Positions 23,990 through 34,688 of a DNA stretch of 64,000 nt are shown piece after piece. Every line of letters starts with the position of its first letter. The first letter of the stretch is position 1. The DNA is taken from the NCBI GenBank assembly GCA_032622095.1, contig CP136064.1, positions 179,898,011 to 179,962,010 of the forward strand, given 5' to 3'. The position numbers were made by a program, and so were the translations under genes. The notes beneath the pieces were generated by a model. It had not been told where the DNA came from, did no database searches, and saw nothing but the letters and a program-made list of their open reading frames with translations. This stretch comes from Siphonodentalium dalli. Taxonomy: Eukaryota > Mollusca > Scaphopoda > Gadilida > Siphonodentaliidae.

Positions 23990-24830
23990 TCTTCATCCTT
24001 GTATTAGTTTGTTTCCATCTATACGGAATTGTAGTTCTGGGAATGACTCCTTCAACTTTATTTCCGCTCGAAGTTTGAATTTTTCTGATAATTCTGCTTT
24101 TGTCATTTCTCTGTTGAAATATATCTTGTGCTTGCTTGTTGTTGCTTTGTTTTTCTTGTTATAGTTTATGGCATTTTGAATCCTTATATTTTTTCCAATG
24201 GAGTTTGTAGTAATTTGTATGGGTCTGTTCTTATTCACATTTTATATACTGATTCTATCATATGTGACTATAGCTTTAGATTCATGCTGTGACATTTCCT
24301 TTACGATTTCTTGTATTTTCTGCTAATCTTTTTCTCGAGCTTCAGTTACATCATTGTTTTGGGCTCTCGGTGATATTTAAGATCACAAGGGTTCGTTCTT
24401 TTCTATCTGTTTGTACTTGTATTCGACGATTTCCCAGGTAAGTTTTCATTTCTTCGCTTAGTTTGTAGATTTTATCTTCGATGTTTGATCTTGTTTTCTC
24501 TGCTGTGGCATTTTTTTCTGCCAGTAAGTTATGTTGTTTGTTGTCAAGTTCTTTGAATGTTGGTTTTCTATTTTCCCTCAAATTCTTTCACTTTGCGTTC
24601 CGTTTTCCTTACGAATAATTCTAGTTTATTGTCTGTTTCCCCTCTTATTAGATTGAACATGTCTTCTATGTTTGTCATACTCCTTCTGTGTTCTGAAAAA
24701 AATTGTCCATCTTCTTTTGTTGTTATTCTGTTTATTTGTGTTTTGTCATTCTCATGGCGTGCTTCTTTTCAAATGCGTCGAACCGAGCATCGACTATTCT
24801 ACTTAAGATGCCTTCAACATATATATATAT
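23990..24830 (-). pseudogene. LINE ORF1-like protein, degenerate
   Basis: The minus strand encodes a Lys/Glu-rich coiled-coil region (NIEDMFNLIRGETDNKLELF, then NIEDKIYKLSEEMKTYLGNR), followed by RTLVILNITESPKQ, which fits the RNP motif of an L1/Tx1/CR1-type ORF1 RRM. Next come IVKEMSQHESKAIVTYDRIS and a C-terminal block ending KLRAEIKLKESFPELQFRID. There are frameshifts near 24362 and about 24580 and in-frame stops at about 24325 and 24244. It would bind element RNA as a nucleic-acid chaperone. No ORF2 follows directly. Other possibilities are unlikely given the coiled-coil plus RRM order. Confidence 0.7.
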
Positions 24831-24969
24831 ATATAAAGTAAATATAAGTAAAATGTTCCCACCCATGTATTTCACCAAGGTATTTTACTGCGATTTTTTC
24901 TCTTTTTCCTCAAATTGGCAGACGACACACTGCATAATTGAGGTTCCCAATGGGTGTACATAGAGGAAA

Positions 24970-25100
24970 TCTAGTGTTTTTGAGTGGATACCGAAACATA
25001 TGTCATGAGTGAGTGAGACAAATGTCTCGAAAGCGAAAGATAAACATTTGTCTCGTTCATGAATGACATATTTTTCGGTGTCCACTCAAAAAACACTAGA
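24970..25100. mobile_element. 131-bp foldback palindrome
   Basis: tctagtgtttttgagtggata...gacaaatgt is complementary to acatttgtctc...tccactcaaaaaacactaga, with an 18-base loop rich in 'gcgaaag'. Non-coding; a small MITE is likely. Confidence 0.75.
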
Positions 25101-25109
25101 TATTCTTTT

Positions 25110-25590
25110 TATTATACGCACAATTTCCAAAGAAATTCACCATTTACGACGTTAAATGATCTCACAATCGTCTTCAACCGATGCATCTTTTTTTAAGCCA
25201 TCAGCTGATCGATCGCTACCTATTCACGCAATGCTACTTCACCATCCGCAGAATATAAAAATATAGTTCCCGTATTCTTCCCTTTATTTCCCCCATAAAT
25301 ATGTCGAATTTCAACATAAAATACATTTTAATTATAACTGTAATATCAGTGAATATAATATAAATTAGAATATCATAATGGGTTCTTTCACTTTGTCATT
25401 CTTCAACAGTACAAACCGGAAACAGTATTGGTACACGCAAGTGAATAGGTTGCACGCGCGAGCTAGTGTGAAAGTATATTCTTCTATATCCCCTTCTGCG
25501 TGATATCGATGTTTATCTAAACGCGTTTTTTTTCTATATCACAATATTCACCATTTGGGAACTTCAATCTGAGTCTATGTTTCCCATAGC
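25110..25590. other. No gene recognised
   Basis: AT-rich. No domain, no strong repeat. Confidence 0.45.
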
Positions 25591-25596
25591 AGATGA

Positions 25597-25725
25597 GGCC
25601 ATGGAGAATGAGGTCCTCAGAGGTGAATTTGGTGATGCTAGCCCGATATGTGGGATAGCATCACTAAGTTCACCCTCTCGGGACCTCATTCTCCAAATGA
25701 CAGGCACACTAAACTCAGGCTTGGT
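25597..25725. mobile_element. Foldback family E, copy 1
   Basis: gagaatgaggtcctcagagg-tgaatttggtgatgctagc pairs with gcatcactaagttcaccctc...gacctcattctcc. The flank caggcacactaaactcagg matches the outer end of the elements at 56060-57016. Confidence 0.8.
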
Positions 25726-26441
25726 GCAGATGGGTAACACGTTTTCCTAGTGAAATTAACTCAATTCGCGGTTTTTCTCCGTCAACAAACTGAGAACGTC
25801 GTGCAACTGAAACGACAAGAAACCCCAATAATTATAAGACAAACATGCAAACTCCATGCAGGGTTTACCTCCCTTGATGACTCGGTAAGACCGCTGATAC
25901 CGGCGACATTTTACCCACATGTGGTAGACTTCCGCGATATAAATATATATACTAAGAAAACAGAGCAAATGATGTTGGCCTTATTAAGCACAAAACATAT
26001 CGAGCAACATTTGTGTAATTCCGTACCTTAATTTAGGAATCCCTCTAGAACCAAAGAACTATATTGCGAAACGGTGTGAATATACCGTGTGATTTGGTTC
26101 TCCGATTATTTTATCATCACAAAAGTCAAAACGCACATGGACGACAACTTTTAAGGCAAGTCAAGCACCAGAGTTCTAATTTGATGCCATTTTGCTAAGA
26201 AGTGTGCGAGAATTGTCAACAACACTATACCGCTTTAATTATCCATTCTGTCAATACGTTTTTAGAGCGGGAATTGTTCTCAAAGCCCATAAGAAATTTT
26301 ACTTCAAATGGTCGATCGCGTTTCGCTAAATATAGAAAATCACAGAATAGTACCCAGCCGGTGACAGAGTAAGGATGTATGACTGGTGCGCTCTAGTTGA
26401 GATTGACAAACAAGTACAAATGTTATTCTTTATAATTGCAG

Positions 26442-26899
26442 AGCACGTGTATGATAACAAGGTGATGATGTTCATCTTCAACGAGACAATCCCGATACGA
26501 CGTAAACAAATAAAGAAAGCTAAATTATTTGTCTTCATAAAGAAAACTGGCAGGAAAATGAGAAGAATAAAACTATATGTGTATTCTGTGAATAGTATGG
26601 GAAAACAGAAACGGTTTTTGGCATTCCTGAAAATTACCATCAGTGAAACTGGGTGGAAAGTACTTCAACTTCCCACAAGGAAAATAAGAAAATTACTGAA
26701 CTCCGGCAACGGCAAGTTGAATATGTTCATAAAGTGTAAAAGGTGTAACAAGAACACAAGACTGACTCTTCCATTTAACAGGAAGAAAAAAACGAAGAGG
26801 AAGAAGAAAGCGCTTAAAATACTGAGGCAGATAAAGCTATACAATAAACAGCGACCATATATCATTATACAGAATTCGGATTCGCGGAAACCTCATTAA
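26442..26899 (+). CDS. Activin/inhibin-beta-like TGF-beta propeptide exon, no mature domain
   Basis: A good 3' splice site (ttctttataattgcag) ends at 26441. The frame then encodes a TGF-beta latency propeptide: EHVYDNKVMMFIFNETIPIR, IKKAKLFVFIK, RRIKLYVYSV, then ETGWKVLQLP, KLNMFIKCKRCNKN and a Lys-rich insert, ending RPYIIIQNSDSRKPH-stop. The GW-x-L block, the CxxC in the 'LN..I.C..C' block, a basic insert and the RPF/RPY-like strand are the order seen in activin/inhibin beta chains, where the propeptide aids folding and latency of the secreted dimer. In that family an RxxR site and a seven-cysteine domain should follow. Here a TAA comes first and no donor (GT) precedes it. So this is a truncated gene, a pseudogene or a propeptide-only product. 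Earlier exons were not found. The continuous open frame begins at 26375, inside the presumed intron. Confidence 0.75.
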
Positions 26900-27308
26900 A
26901 GGACGTCTCCGCCAATGATTGCGTCATACGTTGGAAATATGTTGGGGAATATTCTTGTGTGTATTGAGACGCTTGTCCCATGAGTACTGGTTCGTGAATG
27001 TCCACATACTCGGGTAACGCTGAACAGCTCAAGAGGGATAATCAGCCCTTGCAGAGAGTCGGAAAACAACAGCCCACCGTTCACGCGAGTGCGGACCGGT
27101 CATTATCGTTAATAGGACGAAAGTTAACAGTTCACACGGATGCGGGTCAGGCGCTACATTGCCATGGAGAGAGATACAGGAGAACAGTATATAATCTGTT
27201 TACACGAGTATGGATCAGGCCTTATCGACAATACGATAACAGTGATTCCTTCACAAGGAGACCGATCAGTGAAATGAACTTTTTTCAGATTTTTTCTTCA
27301 AAAAGACC

Positions 27309-27556
27309 TGTCACTGAGTCGCGGCCATATTGGATCCATCCAGCTCCCGTTCCGCGGTTTAAAGTGCTACCGGTCAATGTTCTGGAGGTGCATTCCATAT
27401 ATGGAGTTTTGATTATTGGTTAATTCCATATATGGAGATTTAGAATATTCCTGAATTCCATATATGGAATGAACCTCCAGAACTTTGACATGTAGCACTT
27501 AAACCGCGGAACGGGCGCTGGATGAATTCAATATGGCTGCGACTCAGTGATCTCGC
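27309..27556. mobile_element. Foldback family D, copy 1
   Basis: cactgagtcgcggccatatt-gg...ccgttccgcggttta...ttctggaggtgcattccata is mirrored by the complement ending ggctgcgactcagtgatctc. The core carries three 'ttccatatatgga' palindromes. Three more members lie at 28470, 31670 and 34689. Confidence 0.85.
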
Positions 27557-28009
27557 TTTGTTTTAGCACAGCTCTTGCAGGGTCGGAACTCACGCTATAA
27601 ATTTGCTTGAAAATGGCGGTAAAATACCACTCATGGCAATTTCAACATTCCTTTGTTTCTATATTTTCAAAAGATATCACCAACTCATCTCGGTTATTAC
27701 TGTTAAAACAGATATCGAACAGATTCGTTTACAGGGGATTTTGAAGTTAAAATTTCATAACCTCGAAAAAAATGGTGACAGAAGTCACTGCAACACTCAT
27801 GTCTTCACAATACTCATATTTATATGGGGACGAAATTCATAGTTTGCTATAGGTAGCTGGATAATTACTAATGAGTATAGTTACTAGATTCCCACGTATT
27901 TTGTGCGATTTTTAGCTACTAAGTTCAACGAACAGTCTTGAGCTTAAACGTAATTTTAGATTTTATGTTCATCCGCCTGTCGTCTGCTTTGTATGAGGCC
28001 CCCACCCCC

Positions 28010-28235
28010 ACCCCCTGGAATACGGAATACCACTTAACACAGAGGGTGGAATACGGAATACCAGTTAACAGCCATATGGAATGCATAAAAATTTATGAAA
28101 ACTTAATTTTTTGGAAGGTTGGCGTACGAATACCGGTAATTTTGGAATACCGAATACCTCCTAACAGAGGGGTCGGAATACGGCGTACCTCATAACAGGG
28201 CATGGAATACGGCGTACGAAAAAGGGGGTGGGGCC
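28010..28235 (+). repeat. Degenerate tandem repeat 'gaatacggaatacc'
   Basis: Repeated 'ggaatacgg(a/c)(a/g)tacc.c.taacagaggg' motifs spaced about 25-60 bp apart. Similar motifs occur at 41450-41490. Confidence 0.6.
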
Positions 28236-28469
28236 TTTTGTATTGTCTGGACGTCCCAAAATGAAGAATAGATCACACCAATGTATATATTAAACTGGTT
28301 GTGGGATAATCCATTCGTGGCCGAAAGGTTTAGTATTGAATGAGAAATATATCAATTTCTGTAACTTATCACTTTATACACACTGATCACTTGAATGCGA
28401 TTCGGTCCCAAATCCGGTTCTCTGTAATAGTTATACGCACGTTCCACGTTTGCATTTAATCGTATACCG

Positions 28470-28745
28470 CTTCGCAGCCATTTTGGATTCATCCAGCCCC
28501 CGTTCCGCGGTTTAAGTTCTGCAGATTGAAGTTCTGGAGATGCATTCCATGTATGGAACTTTTGAATATTCATGATTCCATATATGGAGCTTTTGAAAAT
28601 TCACGAATTCCATATATTGAATTACGAATGTTCAAAAGTTCCACATATGGAATGCAACTCAAGAACAAGTTTGACCTGTAGCACTTAAACCGCAGAACAG
28701 GGGCTGGGTGAATCCAATATGGCCGCGACTCAGTGATCTCGCTTA
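28470..28745. mobile_element. Foldback family D, copy 2
   Basis: Same ends (ttggattcatccagcccccg / ggggctgggtgaatccaata) and 'ccatatatgga' core as copy 1, with more divergence. No coding content; the frame 28570-28752 (-) is part of it. Confidence 0.85.
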
Positions 28746-28917
28746 TTTCCAATTAGACAAGATATTCAGTCGTAGCGTTATCGATGGAAACAAAACTTAT
28801 GTCCCATGTTGTAAAATCTGAGAAAAGTATCGCACAAAACCGAACATCTACGAAATTTATATTGCAATACTGGAAGAAATATCATTTACTTTTATCAGAG
28901 TTACAACAAGAGTTTTC

Positions 28918-29409
28918 TACGGAAGCGTATTCGGGACATGGTAGAACAAAAATAAAGTCAAAATTTTGACTTTTTATCTCAAAATTTTGATTTTGACTTT
29001 ATAAACTCAAAATATTGACTTTCAAACTCAAAATTTTGACTTTTTAGAATTTTCTAAAAATAGAATCACTCTGCTTAAAAAGTCAAAATTTAAAGATAAA
29101 AAGTCAAAATTATGACTTTGAAAGTCAAAATTTTGAGTTTGAAAGTCAAAATATTGAGATAAAAAGTCAAAATTTTGACTTTGAAAGTCAAAATATTTAG
29201 TTTGAAAGTCAAAATTTCGAGATAAAAAGTCAAAATTTTGACTTTGAAAGTCAAAATTTTGAGATTAAAAAGTCAAAATTTTGAGTTTGAAAGTCAAAAT
29301 TTCGAGATAAAAAGTCAAAATTTTGAGTTTATAAAGTCAAAATTTTGAGATAAAAAGTCAAAATTTTGACTTTATTTTTTTTCTACCATGTCCCGAATAC
29401 GCTTCCGTA
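28918..29409. mobile_element. MITE carrying an AT-rich minisatellite, with 6-bp target duplication
   Basis: Terminal inverted repeats tacggaagcgtattcgggac-atggtagaa are intact at both ends and flanked by gttttc on both sides (28912-28917 and 29410-29415). The whole interior, about 28955-29375, is made of 'aaagtcaaaattttgag' and its complement, a self-complementary minisatellite. The superfamily is undetermined. Confidence 0.85.
28955..29375. repeat. 'aaagtcaaaattttga' minisatellite
   Basis: About two dozen units of 15-22 bp in alternating orientations ('gactttgaaagtcaaaattt', 'gagataaaaagtcaaaattt'). It forms the body of the MITE at 28918-29409. Confidence 0.95.
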
Positions 29410-29529
29410 GTTTTCGCTTATTTTATTGTTTGTGACGTTAACCATTTTTTTTTATATTAATTCTTTATTTACACTAGACATGTACATAAATAGATGATTT
29501 CTTATGAGTCACAAGTCTATACGAAATTC

Positions 29530-29700
29530 ATTAAAGGAGTGCACTAAATTCGATTTGAGCCGAGCTTTAACGACGCTCGAATCGAATTTAGTGGACGAGG
29601 TTAATAAATTTCGTATATAATTGCGACGAATTTGAGATCCTTTTTATCACATTTTAGCAAGGACAAACGATCTCGAAACGTTTTGATATTATGCAGCTAA
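29530..29700 (+). repeat. Dispersed repeat B, copy 2
   Basis: Matches 10060-10215 in reverse orientation (gtgcactaaattcgatttga, gagccgagcttta, atcacattttagcaagga, cgatctcgaaacg). Confidence 0.65.
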
Positions 29701-29783
29701 GAAAAAACGCACACCGAGAACGGGCGTATAATTAACTACAACCGGATTTGAGACAGAACCGTATTCAAGTGATTCCCTACATG

Positions 29784-30264
29784 TATATCACGGTGGGGAA
29801 TCGCGTATTTTCCAGTTGATGAGAGTATCACGCACTCAAAATGGCCGAGGCGATCGAAAACGCGACCAGAAACGGGGACAAAGGTAATAAACTATATAAG
29901 ATTTTTTGACATGTTACCATGCAGCTGCGGGCAGATCGATGCTATACTATTTTTCAAACCAGCTGATACCTTTGTGTCATAATTCACATTTGTTTGCTCT
30001 ATCATTCTGACCAATGTTGTCAGTCGAAGAATTCTCCAAGATGTATGGTCAGAATGTTATAGAAAACTACTGTGTATATCCGAACAAATAGGTATAAACT
30101 TTTTTTCAAAAATAAACTAGCATATGCTCGTAACAGTAAAACGCTGTTTTGTGTCAGTTCATCATATATTATGTATTTTTTGTGCGTTTGCACTACCCTC
30201 GGCCATTTTGTATGCGTGGTACTCACCAACCTCGAAACCACGTGATTTACCCACCGTGTATATA
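29784..30264. mobile_element. MITE with 'tatatcacggtggg' inverted ends
   Basis: The left arm 29784-29850 and right arm 30185-30264 are inverted copies: tatatcacggtgggg...cacgcactcaaaatggccga / tcggccattttgtatgcgtg...cccaccgtgtatata. The interior has no recognised gene. Confidence 0.75.
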
Positions 30265-30367
30265 GCACCGGCGGTCGGGACAATGAAATGCTCGAAATAA
30301 TGACGAATATCCTGTTTTTGGAAATAATTTGATCAACGTTCGAACATATTTGTGCTTCTCCATTTCA

Positions 30368-30691
30368 GGTTACACTGGTGTAAATGTTTTCCATAGGCCT
30401 CAGTGCAAACGTTTTAGCGTATACTGTTTACAATATAAATCCTAGGTCCAAAATTTTCTTTAAAATCTGAAAAATTGACATTTGCGGAAATTTTATATGC
30501 AAAAAAAAATCATGTCCGTCCAGCAGGGAATTCGCCTTTAAATCTTGTGTTCTCGTAAATAGTGTCAGAACCGCGCTAAAAAAATAATGTCATATTGTAG
30601 ACCACACCACAAAATTCAAACTGAGGTCCCAGTGTCTATTTTATTCTCTCCTATATGTTTCACTCCGAAACATATTTACACCAGTATAACC
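30368..30691. mobile_element. MITE family F, copy 1, TTCA duplication
   Basis: Ends ggttacactggtgtaaatgt and its complement (acatatttacaccagtataa-cc), flanked by TTCA at 30364-30367 and 30692-30695. The subterminal ttttccataggcctcagtg is shared with the element at 31742-32172. Confidence 0.85.
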
Positions 30692-30839
30692 TTCATTCGG
30701 CGGCACAATAATGTTGTGTTTTGACAAAGGTAAACATCGCACTTCATCCGGATAAGATCATGTACACACAATAGTTTATGGATTACAACAGAGTCGTCAT
30801 ACGATACAAGCGAAGTTACTCTATCAGCTATCACACTCT

Positions 30840-31395
30840 GTAATTGGTGGTAATGATATCAAAATAATTAGATTTTGTGATATCATAAAAGTGATTTTAA
30901 GATATCACAAATTGGAATTAGCGATATCATAAATTTTTTTGTGATATCACAAAATCGAATAAATGATATCACAAAATAAGTAAGCATTTAGTAATATCAA
31001 TAATTCGATTTTATGATATCATAAACTGATATAATAATATCACAAAATGTTGAAAGGATAGCAGTCCAGCTAAGCAATTTTGTATTTATTGATATCACAA
31101 AATGAATTAGTGATATCACATATTCAATTGTATTTTATCACAAAATGAATTTATGATACCACAAAATCGAATTATTGATATCACTAAATGCTTTAAACTA
31201 GTTTGTGATTTAAATAATTCGATTTTGTGATATCAAAAAAATGAATTTATGATATCACAATTGTAATTAGTGATATCTTAAAATAAATTTGTGATATCAT
31301 AACATATTGAATGATATCATATATTCGATTGTGTGATATCATATATTAATTTAGTGATATCATAAAATGAATTATTGATATCACTAACTTGGTAA
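30840..31395. repeat. AT-rich 'gatatcacaaaat' degenerate tandem repeat
   Basis: About twenty spaced copies of the palindromic core tttgtgatatcacaaaat or half-units, interspersed with 'tcgaatta' segments. EcoRV-site-like GATATC recurs throughout. Non-coding. Confidence 0.95.
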
Positions 31396-31669
31396 TAAAT
31401 ATAGAAGAAAGGCGCCCCATGCATATATAACGTGATGTCGATAAAAAGTGCTTTTCGTTGAGTTTCTATCAAATTTGTTTGTTGGGTTGAATTACAAAGG
31501 GGATATACGTAGTCTGCAATTCATGTTTCGTTGGATATTCGTGGATTCGAGCATGAAAACAGTTTGTGAACTCGATGGCAAGCAGACATCGAGTCCCCGA
31601 ATATCCAAGGCAACATACATAGTACGTTTATCTCCTAAATATATAGGCTCCAGTATACCTCCCGCGCCA

Positions 31670-32187
31670 TCAGATCCATCTCCAGAAATGACTTAAGTGT
31701 GCGTAACGGGGCTGGATGGATCCAATATGATAGCCACTCAGGGTTAGAAGGAACTAAATAAGTAGAATTACGTCCCTTTCGTTTTTAGACCCAATCTCGA
31801 ATACGAGTTCAAAAAATTTCTGGCACGCGATTGGCGTATAATATTCAATTATATTTACAAATTCAAAAAATATAATACCCATGACATGTATAAGTGTGGG
31901 TCCCCCTCCCCCCAAGTCCGAATTGCGTTCGTGTCGAAATATTGACGGGAGAATAATGGTGGGTATTCTTCAGCAGTTCAAATTTTGTGCAAAAAGTGTG
32001 TTGAAAATTTGAAAAAAGTATGGCTCGGGTAGTACTCATACATGGTACAAGATGCGGCAAGGGTTGGGCTTCACGACATTTATCATTTCGTGCAATTCGT
32101 ATGTAGAACATTTAGTGGGCGGGGCCAAACATTGACACTGAGGCCTATGGAAAACATTTAGTTCCTTCTACCCTCAGTGATATCGCT
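31670..32187. mobile_element. Foldback family D, copy 3, split by an insertion
   Basis: Half of a D element (gtaacggggctggatggatc-caatatgatagccactca) continues only after the MITE at 31742-32172, as 'gtgatatcgctta'. The left part of the palindrome is badly eroded. Confidence 0.7.
31742..32172. mobile_element. MITE family F, copy 2, nested in a D element
   Basis: ggttagaaggaactaaat and its complement atttagttccttctacc bound a 431-bp insert. CTCAG (or CTCA, depending on where the repeat starts) flanks both sides, and removing the insert restores the D-family sequence 'cactcagtgat'. It shares subterminal sequence with copy 1 at 30368. The frame 31863-32111 (-) lies inside and is not recognised. 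Confidence 0.85.
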
Positions 32188-32199
32188 TATTACCGCGGT

Positions 32200-33260
32200 A
32201 GCTGTAATTTGAGGCACGACGCTTCAATTGGGGACTATTGACGTTGCATCGTATTACATACAGAGCGAATACATGACAATATACGTGCCCGTATATATGG
32301 TGAGAATTATACTTAGTCTGTGTTATTTCACTAAACAGGCTCACTTAATATGTATATATATACATGACTGTATTGAATATTTATCTCAGACAATGTAAAG
32401 ACTGTATATGTGTTACGGTTTATTGAGAAATAAATCTGAATGCATTGTGTTATCGGAAAATATGTTTATGCCTACAAGAACAAACACCTATATACTTCAG
32501 GACCAGAAGATCCTCTGGTCCTTAAATATAGTGTAACTCTTCTTGGCCACAATTACAACAACATCAACAACATAATTTGTATAGAATCAGGTTTCAAAAC
32601 CACAAATAAATATTTTGTGAATAAAATACAGATAAAAGTAATGATTGCTGATGATTGGGTATATTATTTTTATTTGTCTATAAAGGTATTATACAGTGGT
32701 TCATTTCTGATACAGCCGATCATAATTCGCCGCGAAAATCTCAGTTGAAACTGGTTGAACTGCATTTTCCTTAATTGAGGGGGCTAACAACATACAGTTA
32801 TAATTCTTCTCCCTGTATATAGATACACTGTATTTAAGTTTGTGAACTCATCTTCTATCTCACAATGCATTCCATCCATATACATTGTATTCCATGTGTT
32901 TAAATGTTAATTTATTGATCGATGTGAAATCACACGACATTCTTTCAACATACCATTACCTCATATACACATACGTTGCATGTTCATTATATATGTTATT
33001 CTTCCTAAGTGCTTTTGCATATCACACATGTATTATGTCGTCAGCAATTAAGTTCACACTTCACTGATATGACGTCAGGGACGTGGACGTTCAAACAATA
33101 ATAAAAAATCGGGGTCCCCCGGACTAACTGTATACATGTACCACATTAACATTAAGAGAAAAAGTACAAACTGCAAGGCAGAGATAATCCCCTGCTATAC
33201 GCTGACTTGACACATGCAGCTAGAATTTGATGCAATCTTTCATTATTGTATTTAAAAATG
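32200..33260. other. No gene recognised
   Basis: The frame 32440-32748 (+) of 102 codons starts near several AT-rich stretches and has no recognised domain. A 22-bp palindrome ggaccagaag-atcctctggtcc lies at 32501-32522. Otherwise nothing. Confidence 0.4.
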
Positions 33261-33262
33261 TT

Positions 33263-33625
33263 GTCGGTTACAATTCATTCTCCATTATTCTGAGAAACTG
33301 AACTCTCCATATTCATTTGAAAATTGGCTAGATCAAGCCACAATGAATTGTAACTGACAAAACTCTCAAATAAAAAAATATTAGATTTAATTACGAACAT
33401 TTACGCGATGACAGTGATGTCTAAATTATAACCTAATAACGAAGGCCATCCGTGCATGCCTTTAAGACTATGCTTGGTTACAATTCATTCTGCATTATTC
33501 TGATAAACTGTCCATACTAGTACTCATTTGGAAATTGGCGACACAACTCACGTTAAAGGTAATTGCGAATATATACGTGATGGCAGTGGCCATACAAGTA
33601 TAGCGATGGGACTGAACTCTATCTT
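33263..33625 (+). repeat. Dispersed repeat R, two further copies
   Basis: ggttacaattcattctccat-tattctga at 33268 and ggttacaattcattctgcat at 33478 repeat in tandem about 210 bp apart. The first copy is followed by an inverted end (caatgaattgtaac, 33341-33354). Related to 8415-8590. Confidence 0.65.
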
Positions 33626-33789
33626 GCAGTTTGTCTGATATATGAGTTTTCAATCAAATTTGAATTTTTTTTAGATTTTACTCGAGCGATTGGCTTTGGA
33701 ATTTTAGGAATCCATCTACCGTTCGACCATCAATTACCATTACGTCTGTTTCTCCCGAAAGCACACCTGTACAGACTATACAATCGCTC

Positions 33790-34431
33790 CAGTGGTTTTG
33801 TCCAGGAAATGTCTCCATATTAGCCAAATACGATCTTTTGGACTATTTGAACGACTACCTGGATCATGGGGTCTTCCCAAAACTGTCAACGTGGATAACT
33901 CTTGTGAAGGCAGCTGTCAGGTGAACGTTCACTTCCTCGTGGCAGACCAAAGTTTCGTCCGATCCATCCTTGCGAATTCTGTGGAAAGTTCACCCTAATC
34001 CCCTATCAAACTGGACAGTCTGGAAACTTCTCCATGGAAACGCTTACATGTCGAAATAACTCGAAAACTTAGTACTGCTTCTCAACAGGACAACTTATGC
34101 CAACAATTTAGTGTGTCAGCTCTGCAGCGAAGTGTACTCGAACGAAATCGATCACGCCCTGTTCGTATGCTCTTCTCCAGCCGCTCTCATCATTAGAAAC
34201 TCTTTTTGGGAAGGGATTATCTCTCGTTTCGGCATACCCGAATATTTTTACCTTTCGACGTTAGCTAAAGATGACTTGGTAGCAACTCTCCTCGGAAGTT
34301 CTCTTGATACCCTAACAGAACACATATCCCACTGCCTCAAGGAACTAGTACTATATTCTGCGAAGTACCTGTACGTCCTCAGCACAATAATCAGGAATGG
34401 CGTTCAGCAACCCGTCTCACGCCCATTGTAA
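33790..34431 (+). pseudogene. LINE ORF2 C-terminal region, degenerate
   Basis: The frame reads NVSILAKYDLLDYLNDYLDH, then FPKLSTWITLVKAAVR-stop, WKVHPNPLSNWTVWKLLHGN, YMSK-stop, and finally VCQLCSEVYSNEIDHALFVC, a CxxC...H...C knuckle near the protein end (stop at 34429). The 'W..LVK.AV' and knuckle layout is that of CR1/RTE-like LINE carboxy termini. In-frame stops show it is dead. The RT core is missing. Confidence 0.75.
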
Positions 34432-34688
34432 TTATCTTCTCAACACCCACGCATGTTGTAACGACTAACTTTCATATATATTGGACAAATCAGATTTTCC
34501 TGCAACAAAAGCTGTAGTGAACATTCAAGTGCATAGATGCTTCACTCTCGTGGTTTCCAACACCTCACCATACTTGTACATAACGGCCCACCACACTGGC
34601 CAGGGGAGCCCACTTTAATCCAACTGTAATTATATGTCATGAATATCGATCTCTCCTATACTTGGAGGTAATAAAGATATCTCAACAA

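Noticed and set aside
29841-29883. First-exon-like ATG with good context followed by AAAG|gtaata
   Set aside because: The stretch 'cacgcactcaaaatggccga' is one arm of an inverted repeat whose partner lies at 30190-30225, so it belongs to the MITE at 29784-30264.
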